This document shows positions 1-8,373 of a stretch of DNA of 64,000 bases, piece after piece. Made by a program: the position numbers and the translations under genes. The first letter of the stretch is position 1. Each line of letters opens with the position of its first letter. The notes under the pieces are model-generated. The model ran no database searches. It was given only the letters and a program-made list of their open reading frames with translations, and had not been told where the DNA came from. This stretch comes from Mesorhizobium sp. Its GTDB lineage: Bacteria; Pseudomonadota; Alphaproteobacteria; Rhizobiales; Rhizobiaceae. The stretch lies in contig NZ_JAMLIG010000001.1 of NCBI RefSeq assembly GCF_023954305.1, forward strand, positions 3,368,001 to 3,432,000, written 5' to 3'.

Positions 1-173
1 CGCTCAAGATGGAGAACGAGATCATGGGCGCCATCCTCAACGACGGCAAGGACGCCACCGTCGCCGCCACCGAATGGCTGAAGGCCAATCCGGACACGAT
101 CACCCCCTGGCTCGCCGGCGTTACCACGCTCGACGGCAAGGACGGGCTGGAAGCGGTCAAGGGCGCGCTGTAA
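1..173 (+). CDS. Choline/glycine-betaine ABC transporter substrate-binding protein, C-terminal end (partial)
   Basis: Only the last 56 residues are in the window; the first complete codon is at position 3 and the gene ends with TAA. The tail reads as a periplasmic quaternary-amine binding protein (KANPDTITPWLAGVTTLDG near the end), the ChoX/ProX family. Identification leans on context: the next two genes are the matching permease and ATPase. It would bind choline or betaine in the periplasm and hand it to the membrane complex. The substrate cannot be decided from this fragment. Confidence 0.75.
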   Translation, partial: LKMENEIMGAILNDGKDATVAATEWLKANPDTITPWLAGVTTLDGKDGLEAVKGAL

Positions 174-187
174 CGGCGGAAGGCTGA

Positions 188-320
188 TCCCTCCCCCTTG
201 AGGGGAGGGTGGACAATCGCCGAAGGCGATTGGCCGGGTGGGGTCTTCGCGGCAACGCGCGGCATCGACCGACCCCACCCGCCTCGCTTCGCTCGGCACC
301 CTCCCCTCAAGGGGGAGGGA
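188..320. repeat. Palindromic intergenic element, type A (copy 1)
   Basis: A 133-bp element bounded by perfect 24-base inverted repeats (188-211 and 297-320), each C/G homopolymer rich. Inside are a short hairpin (aatcgccgaaggcgatt) and inverted GGGTGGGGTC / GACCCCACCC blocks. A second copy with the same ends lies at 19529-19690. It sits between the binding protein and permease genes and its right end forms the purine-rich region just upstream of the permease start. Confidence 0.9.
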
Positions 321-336
321 CCCAAGGGGGACAATC

Positions 337-1191
337 ATGGATCCGCTCAGCGAACTCATCCGCAACATGAAGATCCCCGTCGGGCGATGGGGCAAGGCTT
401 TCTTCGATTTCCTGACTCAGAACTTCGAGTGGTTCTTCTCCTCCATCGCAACTGCGGCCACCTTCGTCCTCGACGGCCTGATCGACATCGTGCTGTGGTT
501 CCCGCCGGTGATCGTCGTGGCCGCGATCGTCGCGCTCGCCTGGTATCTGCAGCGGTCGTGGAAGATCGCGCTGTTCGTGGCGCTGGGTCTCCTGTTCATC
601 ATCAATCAGGGACTGTGGAAGGAGACGGTGGAGACCATCATCCTGGTGGTCGGCGCCGCCGCCGCCTCGATGGCGATCGGCGTGCCGGTGGGCATCTGGG
701 CGGCGCACAACCCGCGCGCCTGGGCCTGGCTCAACCCGGTGCTCGACCTGATGCAGACGATGCCGACCTTCGTCTACCTGATCCCGGTGCTGATCCTGTT
801 CGGGCTGGGCGTGGCGCCCGGCCTCATCGTCACCGTCATCTTCGCGGCCCCCGCGCCGATAAGGCTCACCTATCTCGGCATCACCGGCGTGCCGAAGCCG
901 ATGCTGGAGGCAGGTGCTGCCTTCGGCGCGACCAAGCGCCAGCTGCTCTACAAGGTCGAACTGCCGGCTGCGATGCCGACCATCATGGCCGGGCTGACGC
1001 AATGCATCATGCTCTGCCTGTCGATGGTCGTCATCGCGGCGCTGATCGGCGCCAACGGGCTCGGCAAGCCGGTGGTGAGAGCCTTGAACTCGGTCAACAT
1101 CCCTCTGGGGCTCGAGGCCGGGCTGGCCATCGTCGTGCTCGCCATCATCCTCGACCGCATCTCCCGCGTGCGCATGGGAGGCGTCAAATGA
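337..1191 (+). CDS. choW: Choline ABC transporter permease (ChoW/ProW family)
   Basis: Inner-membrane permease of 284 residues of a quaternary-amine importer. Several hydrophobic segments cover residues 45-110 and 120-275, and the cytoplasmic coupling loop (EAGAAFGATKRQLLYKVELP, about 185-205) is the typical BPD_transp_1 EAA loop. I start at the ATG at 337, not the upstream in-frame start at 238, because the latter would put the repeat element into the protein. The purine-rich stretch GGGGGAGGGACCCAAGGGGG upstream lies partly in that repeat. The stop overlaps the next start (ATGA), so it is translationally coupled to the ATPase. Choline is favoured over betaine from the resemblance to rhizobial ChoXWV; this is inference. 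Confidence 0.88.
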   Translation: MDPLSELIRNMKIPVGRWGKAFFDFLTQNFEWFFSSIATAATFVLDGLIDIVLWFPPVIVVAAIVALAWYLQRSWKIALFVALGLLFIINQGLWKETVETIILVVGAAAASMAIGVPVGIWAAHNPRAWAWLNPVLDLMQTMPTFVYLIPVLILFGLGVAPGLIVTVIFAAPAPIRLTYLGITGVPKPMLEAGAAFGATKRQLLYKVELPAAMPTIMAGLTQCIMLCLSMVVIAALIGANGLGKPVVRALNSVNIPLGLEAGLAIVVLAIILDRISRVRMGGVK

Positions 1192-2369
1192 GCGTCGCCG
1201 TCGATTTCCGCAACGTCGACATCGTCTTCGGCGAGAACCAGAAGGCGGCGCTGTCGATGCTCGACGCCGGCGCGGACCGCGCCGAGATCCTCGACAAGAC
1301 CGGCCAGGTGCTGGGCGCGGCCGGCGCCAGCCTCGTCGTCGAGGAGGGCGAGATCTCGGTGCTGATGGGCCTGTCGGGATCGGGCAAGTCGACGCTGCTG
1401 CGCGCCGTCAACCGGCTGAACGTCGTCACCCGCGGCCAGGTGCTGGTCAAGGACGGCGACCGCATGGTCGACATCGTCTCCTGCGACGAGCCGACGCTGC
1501 GCCACATGCGCCAGAAGAACGTGGCGATGGTGTTCCAGCAGTTCGCGCTGCTGCCGTGGCGCACGGTGGCGGAGAATGTCGGCTTCGGGCTGGAGCTCGC
1601 CGGCGTGCCGGAGGCGGAGCGCAAGGAGCGCGTCGCCCGCCAGCTGAAGCTCGTCAATCTCGACCAGTGGGCCAACAAATACGCCCACGAACTGTCGGGC
1701 GGCATGCAGCAGCGCGTCGGGCTTGCGCGGGCCTTCGCCACCGAGGCGCCGATCCTCCTGATGGACGAGCCGTTCTCGGCGCTCGACCCGCTGATCCGGA
1801 CGAAATTGCAGGACGAACTGCTGCAGCTGCAGAAGACCTTGAAGAAGACGATCATCTTCGTCAGCCACGACCTGGAAGAGGCGCTGAAGATCGGCAACCG
1901 GATTACCATCATGGAGGGCGGGCGCATCGTCCAGTCAGGCCCGCCGGAAGACATCGTCTTGAAGCCGGCGAATGCCTATGTCCGCGACTTCATCGCCAAC
2001 GTGAACCCGCTCTCGGTTCTGACGGCCTGGAACGTCATGCGCGACCGGCGCGACCTCGAAAGCGCGGGCGAGGGCTGGCTGTGGCTCGACCGGCGCCGGA
2101 CGACGCGCTTCAAGATCGACGCCGACGGGCTGGTGGCGGCGGCCGAGCGCGACGGCAAGCCGGCGGTGTGGGTCTCCTGCGACGACGTGGAATCGCTCCC
2201 CGACGACGCCCCGCACGTCTTCTGGGCGCGGCCGGGCACGAGCTTGAAGACGGTGATGCTGGCGATGCACCGCAGCCAGACCTCGCCGGTGGCGCTGTTC
2301 GACGAGCAGAGCCGGTTCGTCGGCGCGATCGGGATCCGGGACGTGCTGTCGGCCGTGTTGAGGCGGTAA
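1188..2369 (+). CDS. choV: Choline ABC transporter ATP-binding protein (ChoV/ProV family)
   Basis: ATPase of 393 residues that energises the importer. Walker A GLSGSGKST is at residues 61-69, the signature LSGGMQQRVGLARA begins near 169, Walker B ILLMDEPFSALD is near 189-200, and the H-loop histidine is in FVSHDLEEA. A roughly 25-residue insertion before Walker A (SMLDAGADRAEILDKTG) is typical of the choline/betaine subfamily. After residue 270 comes a degenerate CBS-like tail ending GAIGIRDVLSAVLRR, which in the ProV/OpuA family senses osmotic conditions. It overlaps the permease by 4 bp. The long open frame upstream of 1188 is a shadow of the permease gene. Confidence 0.9.
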   Translation: MSVAVDFRNVDIVFGENQKAALSMLDAGADRAEILDKTGQVLGAAGASLVVEEGEISVLMGLSGSGKSTLLRAVNRLNVVTRGQVLVKDGDRMVDIVSCDEPTLRHMRQKNVAMVFQQFALLPWRTVAENVGFGLELAGVPEAERKERVARQLKLVNLDQWANKYAHELSGGMQQRVGLARAFATEAPILLMDEPFSALDPLIRTKLQDELLQLQKTLKKTIIFVSHDLEEALKIGNRITIMEGGRIVQSGPPEDIVLKPANAYVRDFIANVNPLSVLTAWNVMRDRRDLESAGEGWLWLDRRRTTRFKIDADGLVAAAERDGKPAVWVSCDDVESLPDDAPHVFWARPGTSLKTVMLAMHRSQTSPVALFDEQSRFVGAIGIRDVLSAVLRR

Positions 2370-2559
2370 GGCTCGCTCGGGTGGCATCGCACCTGAGTCC
2401 GGACGAGCCTGCCGGGTGACCGCACAGCTGCCGCGAATGCTGTCGGATTTCAAGAAAAGGCTGCCCGGCGGGCACCGGGTTTGTTGATTTCCGCGTAGAA
2501 TCCGCGCTACCAAGGCTCCGATCGAAGTATCGCCGATCGTCTCTACCGGGGGAGTTCGA

Positions 2560-4287
2560 ATGCTGAGGAATGCTATATTCGTCGCGGCGGCGCTCGTCCT
2601 GGCCGCTCTTCATGTCCCGCAGGCCATTGCACAGGGCGTGACGCGCTTCGACAGCGTGCAGGACCTGCCTCCGGGCGAACTGCGCAAGAGCATCGAACGG
2701 CAGGACGCCGCGACCCGCGCGGAGACGCTTCGCGCGTTGAACCGGCTCGCCCCGCCGCCGGCCGACCTCAATTTTCTCAGGGCAAGCCCGAGCGGCGCTC
2801 TTTTCTATGTCGATCCGGTCGCCCCGCCGGCGCGCAAGGTCGAGGAAGCGCCGCGCGTCGAACCGATGTTGACCCGTAACATCAATCCGGCAATCGCATT
2901 CGCGCTGCACAGCAAGCCGGGCGCCCCGCGCGTCGTCTATCTCAATTTCCGCGGCGAGGCCGTGTCCGGCACGCAGTGGAACGCCATGTCAGGCAGGTCC
3001 ACCCATCCGATGAAGCCCTATTCGGAGGACGGCGACCTCGCCACGTTCACGCAGGCCGAACTGAACACGATCGCGGAGGTGTGGAAGCGCATCGCCGAGG
3101 ACTTCGCACCATTCAACATCGACGTGACGACGCAGCGGCCGGCCGCCTTCGGCGCCAATGTCGGTCACATCCTTTTCTCCAACCGGATCGACCGCAACGG
3201 CTTTCCGATCTATTCCAGCGCTGTGGGAGGCGTCGCCTTCATCGACGTCTGGGGACGGGCGGATTTCAAGACCTACCAGCCGGCCCTCGTCTTCCCGGAA
3301 GGCGTTTCGGGGGCGAAGAATCTCGCCGAGGCGGCCAGCCACGAACTCGGCCACAATCTCGGCCTGCTGCACGACGGGCAGGGCGGAACGTCCTATTACC
3401 CCGGCCACGGCACCGGCAACGTCTCCTGGTCGCCGATCATGGGCGTCGGCTACTACACCAACGTCTCGCAATGGAGCAAAGGCGAGTATCCCGGCGCCAA
3501 CCAGACGCAGGACGACATCGCCATCATCATCGGCAAGCTGATGCTGCGGCCGGACGATCACGGCCAGACCCGCACCACCGCCACGCCGCTGTCGCTCACC
3601 AATGCCGGCGTGGTCTCTTCCCCGTCGCCGGTGACGGCGCCGGGCGCGCCCCTCTCGAAGGTCAATCGCGGAGTGATCGGCACCCGCGCCGACGTCGACA
3701 TGTTCGCTTTCACGGTCTCCAACGCCGGCCTCGTCGATCTCTACGCCATACCGGGCTGGCGGGATTCCTTCACCGCCACCAGCCTGCGCAGCGCCAATCT
3801 CGATATCCGCGCAGCGCTCTACCGGGACAATGGCACGCCGGCCGGCGTTCTGGTCACGCAGAGCAATCCGGCGGCCGACACATTCGCCAGGGTGCGGGCG
3901 AACGTGTCGCCGGGGCGCTACCTGCTGCGGATCGAGGGCGTGGGCGCCGGCAATCTGACCGCCGGCTACTCCGACTACGGCAGCCTCGGCCAGTATTTCA
4001 TTTCCGGCAGGGTGCCGCTGCCGGCGCTGCGCACGGTGAGCGTCAGCACGCCGATCGCGGCGCGGGGAACGGTCGCCGGCGGCGGCAGCTTCCCGCTCGG
4101 CACGCTGCGGACGGTGACGGCGACGCCGAAGACCGGCTTCACCTTCCTCAGGTGGACCAAGGGCGGCGTGCAGGTGTCAACCGCCCGCGCCTACAGCTTC
4201 GTGCTCGACGCGAACACCAGCCTGGTGGCGCATTTCGCGGTGGGCACGGGGGCGCCGGCCGCGGCGGGGCTGGTGGCGAGCGAGTAG
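2560..4287 (+). CDS. Secreted zinc metalloprotease with PPC-like and InlB B-repeat-like domains
   Basis: Predicted secreted protease of 575 residues. An N-terminal signal peptide (LRNAIFVAAALVLAALHVPQAIAQ) is followed by a reprolysin-like catalytic domain whose zinc motif HELGHNLGLLHDG starts at H261 (HExxHxxGxxHD). Residues about 365-475 resemble a pre-peptidase C-terminal beta domain (DVDMFAFTVSNAGLVDLYA). The last 80 residues (FTFLRWTKGG, LVAHFAV) resemble a divergent InlB B-repeat, a surface or matrix module. GGGGGAG before the ATG is a good ribosome-binding site. It stands alone; target unknown. Confidence 0.8.
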   Translation: MLRNAIFVAAALVLAALHVPQAIAQGVTRFDSVQDLPPGELRKSIERQDAATRAETLRALNRLAPPPADLNFLRASPSGALFYVDPVAPPARKVEEAPRVEPMLTRNINPAIAFALHSKPGAPRVVYLNFRGEAVSGTQWNAMSGRSTHPMKPYSEDGDLATFTQAELNTIAEVWKRIAEDFAPFNIDVTTQRPAAFGANVGHILFSNRIDRNGFPIYSSAVGGVAFIDVWGRADFKTYQPALVFPEGVSGAKNLAEAASHELGHNLGLLHDGQGGTSYYPGHGTGNVSWSPIMGVGYYTNVSQWSKGEYPGANQTQDDIAIIIGKLMLRPDDHGQTRTTATPLSLTNAGVVSSPSPVTAPGAPLSKVNRGVIGTRADVDMFAFTVSNAGLVDLYAIPGWRDSFTATSLRSANLDIRAALYRDNGTPAGVLVTQSNPAADTFARVRANVSPGRYLLRIEGVGAGNLTAGYSDYGSLGQYFISGRVPLPALRTVSVSTPIAARGTVAGGGSFPLGTLRTVTATPKTGFTFLRWTKGGVQVSTARAYSFVLDANTSLVAHFAVGTGAPAAAGLVASE

Positions 4288-4371
4288 GGGGCGGTTGACT
4301 TCTCGGATAGCGGGACCTGCCATTCAGGGCTGAGCCGGGCCTTGCCTCGGCGGCCCCAAGGAGGGCGCAGC

Positions 4372-5307
4372 ATGATACGACGACTGCCTCGCATCGCGCT
4401 TACTGCTATCGCGTCGTTCATCGGCCTCTCTTTGTACGCGCCCGAAACCAGTGTCGCGGAGAGCGTCGAACTCCTCCCGGAATTGCGAACGGGTATCGAT
4501 CCTCCTACAGGCGAACTGGTGAAGCCGAAGGGAAAGGGGCCGTTTCCGGCGATCGTCCTTCAACACGGCTGCGACGGCGTGCAAGACGGTTACAGGTGGG
4601 TCGCCAACAAGCTGGTCGGGTGGGGATATGTCGTACTTCTGGTCGACAGCTTCACCTCGCGCGGAGCGGGCGAAGGCCCCGGCAAAGGCGTGTGTGCGCT
4701 GCCATTCTCAGAATGGATCGGAGCAGTCCATCGGGCGCAGGACGCCTATCGGGGTCTGGCCTATTTGCGAGGTCTCGACTTCGTCGCTGGGGACCGAGTC
4801 GGCTTGCTTGGATATTCCAATGGCGGGGTCTCCGCGCTGGAGGCGAGTGCGGCATCCGCCCTCGGAACGCCGCGGAACTTGAAGTTCGCAGGCGGCCGGT
4901 TTGCCGCTGTGCTGGCCATCTATCCTGAGTGCGGCCAGCGGTACGGGGCGTGGCGTGTGGTGCGTGAGGACGAAACCAAGCTGGTCGGCATCGAGTTCTA
5001 CGGCACCTACCGATCGCTGCAGCCGCTTCTGATCATCACTGGAGAGCGCGACGATTGGACGCCCGCCGAATTCTGCAAGAAGATGGTCGAAATGTCCGGG
5101 AACAGCGACCTGCAACTGATCGTCTATCCCGGCGCACACCACGCTTTCGACACCGTTGACAAGGTTCATTTCAGCCCAAAAGTCCGGAACTGGAACTCGA
5201 AGACCGGCCTGGGAGCCCACAAAGGCGGCAATGCCAAGGCGCGCAAGCGCGTCTACGTCGACATGAAGGATTTCTTCGACCGACATCTGAAACGGTCGGC
5301 TGAGTAA
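4372..5307 (+). CDS. Secreted dienelactone-hydrolase-like alpha/beta hydrolase
   Basis: Protein of 311 residues with an N-terminal signal sequence (RLPRIALTAIASFIGLSLYA) and an alpha/beta-hydrolase fold. The oxyanion region is LQHGCDG, the nucleophile elbow is GYSNGG (serine where classic dienelactone hydrolases have cysteine), the acid lies in GERDDW and the histidine in GAHHAFD, so the triad is complete. The ATG at 4372 follows AAGGAGGG and is preferred over the in-frame ATG at 4342. Probably a periplasmic esterase; substrate unknown. Confidence 0.8.
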   Translation: MIRRLPRIALTAIASFIGLSLYAPETSVAESVELLPELRTGIDPPTGELVKPKGKGPFPAIVLQHGCDGVQDGYRWVANKLVGWGYVVLLVDSFTSRGAGEGPGKGVCALPFSEWIGAVHRAQDAYRGLAYLRGLDFVAGDRVGLLGYSNGGVSALEASAASALGTPRNLKFAGGRFAAVLAIYPECGQRYGAWRVVREDETKLVGIEFYGTYRSLQPLLIITGERDDWTPAEFCKKMVEMSGNSDLQLIVYPGAHHAFDTVDKVHFSPKVRNWNSKTGLGAHKGGNAKARKRVYVDMKDFFDRHLKRSAE

Positions 5308-5512
5308 GGAGGCGATCAGCGGACATCAACGGCCCGGCCGCGCTGTCATTCGCAGATCATTCCCCGTCACTTTCGTCTTCCAGGCTATTGCCTGCGGATC
5401 TGCCGCGCCAACCTCCCCCCTGTCCGGAGGCGTCAGCAGAGTGCCGTCCCGGTCTTGCCGGACGCCCGCAGGCGGCTAGCCTTTCGCAAACCAGGCGAAA
5501 GGAGGATCCCCC

Positions 5513-5992
5513 ATGCCCATCCCCAAGAACACGATCTGCATCTGGTTCGACTCCGAGGCCGAGGCCGCGGCCCGGTTCTATGCCTCGGTCTTCCCCGACA
5601 GCCGGGTCGACGCGGTCAATCGGGCGCCGGCGGATTATCCGTCGGGAAAGAAGGGCGACGTGCTGACGGTCGATTTCACCGTCGCCGGCATCCCCTGCAT
5701 GGGCCTGAACGGCGGGCCGATGTTCAAGCAGACCGAGGCCTTCTCGTTTCAGATCGCCACCGACGACCAGGAGGAGACGGACCGCTACTGGAACGCCATC
5801 GTCGGCAATGGCGGCCAGGAGAGCGCCTGCGGCTGGTGCAAGGACCGGTGGGGCGTGTCGTGGCAGATCACGCCGCGGACGCTGACCGAGGCGATGGCCG
5901 CCGGCGGCGAGGAGGCGCGGCGCGCCTTCGAGGCGATGCTGGAGATGAAGAAGATCGACGTCGCGAAGATCGACGCGGCGCGGCGCGGCTAG
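5513..5992 (+). CDS. VOC family protein (PhnB/3-demethylubiquinone methyltransferase-like)
   Basis: A 159-residue single-domain protein of the vicinal-oxygen-chelate superfamily. It shows the PhnB-like pattern: KNTICIWFDSEAEAAARFYASVFPDS at the start (here shown by ICIWFDSEAEAAARFYASVF), GIPCMGLNGGP in the middle and the CGWCKDRWGVSWQITP segment near residue 105-120. Many relatives are annotated as methyltransferases but lack an SAM-binding fold, so no reaction is claimed. AAAGGAGG lies just before the ATG. It is convergent with the potassium channel gene; AGAGCC...GGCTCT arms at 5991-6023 lie between them. Confidence 0.8.
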   Translation: MPIPKNTICIWFDSEAEAAARFYASVFPDSRVDAVNRAPADYPSGKKGDVLTVDFTVAGIPCMGLNGGPMFKQTEAFSFQIATDDQEETDRYWNAIVGNGGQESACGWCKDRWGVSWQITPRTLTEAMAAGGEEARRAFEAMLEMKKIDVAKIDAARRG

Positions 5993-6026
5993 AGCCGTAT
6001 TCAATCTGATCGAGCATGGCTCTGGC

Positions 6027-6830
6027 TCAGTCGCCCGGATCGGGGATCTTCAGCAGGTTGCCGCAGGCCTTGCAGTGCACGGCGTCCGGGTCGTGGCGCT
6101 GCAGGCCGCATTTCTCGCACGGGTAGAACACCTTGTGCGGGCGGAAGATGGCCTGGCCCAGCCGGATGAAGAGGGTGACGCCGGCCAGCATGATGACCAC
6201 CGACGTGATCTTGCCCCAGGGGCCGGCCAGCAGGATGTCGCCGTAGCCGGTCGTGGTCATGCTGGTGACGGTAAAATAGAGCGCGTCGACATAGCCGGCG
6301 AAGCCCGAGCCTTCGCTGAAGAAGAAGGTGTAGATGAAGCCCGTCACCACGAAGAGGAAGGTGATCAGGTTGGCCACCGATTCGACAACCTCGCGCCAGG
6401 GTCCGTAGCCGCGCCGCACCAGCGGGCGCCACAAAACGCCGCTGCGCGACAGCGTCCACAGCCGCAGGACGCGCAGGAAGCCGAGATTGGAAAGCGAGAG
6501 CGGGAAGAGCAGCGTCAACAGGATGAACAGGTCGAGGATGTTCGCCGGCTGCCGCAGCCAGCGCAGCATCTCGCTGGAGGCGAGCGCGCGGGCGGCGATG
6601 TCGAGCATCAAGACCGCCGCGACCGAATAGTCGATCCAAAGGAAGGACGGCCGCTCGCGCAGCACCGGAGTGACGATGAAGAAGGCGACGATCAGGATGT
6701 CGATCGCCATCATCGCATACTGGAAGCGCACGGCGCCCGGCGCATGGCCGTGATAGAGCAGGCGCAGCCGCTCGCGGAGCGCATCCAGTCCGGAAAGGGG
6801 CGGGGTCGTCTCGGCGGCGCGCTGGTCCAT
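6027..6830 (-). CDS. Voltage-gated-type potassium channel subunit with C-terminal zinc-ribbon-like tail
   Basis: Inner-membrane potassium channel of 267 residues. Four hydrophobic segments (about residues 35-130, with an Arg-rich S4-like FLRVLRLWTLSRSG) precede a pore with selectivity filter TTGYGD near residues 190-195 and a final pore helix. After it comes FYPCEKCGLQ and HCKACGN, two CxxC pairs that look like a small zinc ribbon. I chose the ATG at 6830; an in-frame TTG at 6869 would add 13 residues. Confidence 0.85.
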   Translation of the reverse strand: MDQRAAETTPPLSGLDALRERLRLLYHGHAPGAVRFQYAMMAIDILIVAFFIVTPVLRERPSFLWIDYSVAAVLMLDIAARALASSEMLRWLRQPANILDLFILLTLLFPLSLSNLGFLRVLRLWTLSRSGVLWRPLVRRGYGPWREVVESVANLITFLFVVTGFIYTFFFSEGSGFAGYVDALYFTVTSMTTTGYGDILLAGPWGKITSVVIMLAGVTLFIRLGQAIFRPHKVFYPCEKCGLQRHDPDAVHCKACGNLLKIPDPGD

Positions 6831-6954
6831 GGCTTCCGGATGAATGCGGGGCCGCAACGGCGGTTCCAACCGGATCAGTTCATATCGCGACTGCGGGTGT
6901 GCGCAAAGTACCGGCGCGGCCCGACGAGGTCAGGGCCGAAAGGACGGCCCCGCC

Positions 6955-7248
6955 TCACCACGCCTGGAACTCGCTCAGCAGCTGCATCCACAGAAGCGCG
7001 TACATGACGAGGCCGGCGCCGGCGAGGGGAGCGGCGAGCGGCAGGGCGCGGTTGGAGATCGACATCAGCAGCGCAGGCAGCATGCAGACCAGCGTGATGC
7101 CGGTCAGCGGCATTTCGGCCATCCACTGGAAGCCCGTCCCGTCGCCTTCAGGCAACTGGGCGATATACCAGAACGTATAGATCCAGAACGATAGCCCCGC
7201 CGCGCAGGCGGCAAGGGTGAAGCTGCGCAGCCCGCGGGTCGTGATCAT
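6955..7248 (-). CDS. Small three-helix membrane protein, unknown function
   Basis: A 97-residue protein with three hydrophobic stretches: SFTLAACAAGLSFWIYTFWYI, MPLTGITLVCMLPALLMSI and LPLAAPLAGAGLVMYALLW. The start is preceded by GAGGAGGA. I do not recognise the family. It lies 124 bp upstream of the potassium channel on the same strand and could be co-transcribed; that link is inference. Confidence 0.65.
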   Translation of the reverse strand: MITTRGLRSFTLAACAAGLSFWIYTFWYIAQLPEGDGTGFQWMAEMPLTGITLVCMLPALLMSISNRALPLAAPLAGAGLVMYALLWMQLLSEFQAW

Positions 7249-7452
7249 GCGGTCCTCCTCAATCGCGAAACGGTGGGCGCCGATATCGCCGCCGCGCGTA
7301 ACCGCGCCATGCCTGCCGGAAGGATGGAATTTCCGTCCTTGCTACATGCCGGAAACCTGCCGGCCGACAGGGGCGGCCCCCAAGAGGGCTTTCAAGGGGG
7401 AGCCGAGGCCGCAGCAAGTCGGCTCACGATCTCGTGATAAAATGACATCAAG

Positions 7453-7474
7453 AATGCCACTTGTTATTGGCATT
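7453..7474. promoter_or_regulatory. Inverted repeat upstream of the DUF680 array
   Basis: AATGCCA-(8)-TGGCATT, a 7-base perfect dyad about 90 bases upstream of the first DUF680 start in an AT-richer stretch. It could be an operator or an RNA hairpin. No regulator can be assigned. Confidence 0.4.
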
Positions 7475-7560
7475 AGGCGTGCCTATTTCAGCGTCAGGCA
7501 AGCGGAGACGACCTCCCAAACGACCCCGTTGAGCCGCAACACATTGAAAAGGTTACGATC

Positions 7561-7803
7561 ATGAACAAGTTCCTCCTCGCTTCCGTCGCCGTCCTCGGTC
7601 TGGCAGGCTCTGCCGTGGCCCAGGAAGTCCCCGCCTTCTATGGCCAAAACCCCTATGCTTCGACCGTCGACCATTCAAAGCCGCAGCGCCAGACCGTGAC
7701 CGGCCAGGCCAGCGCCAAGGTCACCGATTCCGGCGCGTCGACTTCCGGTGCGTCGACCAAGGGCTTCAACATCCACCTGAACCAGAACTATTCGGGCAAG
7801 TAA
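7561..7803 (+). CDS. DUF680 family small secreted protein, copy 1
   Basis: An 80-residue protein with a clean signal peptide (MNKFLLASVAVLGLAGSAVA, cleavage predicted before QEVPAFYG). The mature part is short, polar and ends GFNIHLNQNYSGK. DUF680 is a family of unknown function found in Mesorhizobium. This copy differs from the next two by a Ser/Thr/Ala-rich insertion (SGASTSGASTKG) near its C-terminus, giving 80 instead of 72 residues. It is the first of three head-to-tail copies. Likely periplasmic or extracellular; function unknown. Confidence 0.85.
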   Translation: MNKFLLASVAVLGLAGSAVAQEVPAFYGQNPYASTVDHSKPQRQTVTGQASAKVTDSGASTSGASTKGFNIHLNQNYSGK

Positions 7804-7863
7804 TCCCCGACAGCTCCGCGGGCGGTCGATCCGCCGCCGAGCCCAACTCGAAAGGCAATTACC

Positions 7864-8082
7864 ATGAACAAGTTCCTCCTCGCTTCCGTCGCCGTCCTCG
7901 GTCTGGCAGGCTCTGCCGTCGCCCAGGAAGTCCCCGCCTTCTATGGCGAGAATCCCTATGCGGCGACCGTCGACGCCCGGCAGGCCGGCGCCTCGCACGT
8001 CGTCACGGGTCAGGCCAACGCCACCGTTCCCGGCACCGACGGCTTCAACATCAACCTGAACCAGAACTATTCGGGCAAGTAA
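7864..8082 (+). CDS. DUF680 family small secreted protein, copy 2
   Basis: A 72-residue copy whose first 27 residues, signal peptide included, are identical to copy 1. The mature part differs mainly at residues 38-48 (RQAGASHVV). The 60-bp spacer before it, with a GCGGGCGGTCGATCCGCCGC imperfect hairpin, is repeated almost unchanged before copy 3, so the duplicated unit is 279 bp and includes the upstream region. Expression as one message with copy 1 is likely. Confidence 0.85.
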   Translation: MNKFLLASVAVLGLAGSAVAQEVPAFYGENPYAATVDARQAGASHVVTGQANATVPGTDGFNINLNQNYSGK

Positions 8083-8142
8083 TCCCCGACAGCTCCGCGG
8101 GCGGTCGATCCGCCGCCGAGCCCAACTCGAAAGGCAAGTACA

Positions 8143-8361
8143 ATGAACAAGTTCCTCCTCGCTTCCGTCGCCGTCCTCGGTCTGGCAGGCTCTGCCGTCG
8201 CCCAGGAAGTCCCCGCCTTCTACGGCGAGAATCCCTATGCGGCGACCGTTGATCTTCAGCAGGTCAGCGCCTCGCACGTCGTCACGGGTCAGGCCAACGC
8301 CACCGTTCCCGGCACCGACGGATACAACATCAACCTGAACGGCAACTATTCCGGCCAGTAA
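8143..8361 (+). CDS. DUF680 family small secreted protein, copy 3
   Basis: A 72-residue third copy, nearly identical to copy 2. Differences are concentrated at residues 38-42 (LQQVS for RQAGA) and at the C-terminus (GYNINLNGNYSGQ for GFNINLNQNYSGK). The near-identity of the DNA, spacer included, points to recent tandem duplication or gene conversion. Two strong hairpins follow the stop codon. Confidence 0.85.
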   Translation: MNKFLLASVAVLGLAGSAVAQEVPAFYGENPYAATVDLQQVSASHVVTGQANATVPGTDGYNINLNGNYSGQ

Positions 8362-8373
8362 GCCGGATCGCGA

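Noticed and set aside
198..1187. Upstream extension of the ChoV frame
   Set aside because: It runs through the permease gene in the wrong frame and through a repeat.
5991..6023. AGAGCC...GGCTCT as a bidirectional terminator
   Set aside because: Only six base pairs with a 21-base loop and no T-run; too weak to call.
7561..8361. Tandem repeat taken as a possible CRISPR-like array
   Set aside because: Units are about 280-300 bp and protein-coding with signal peptides.
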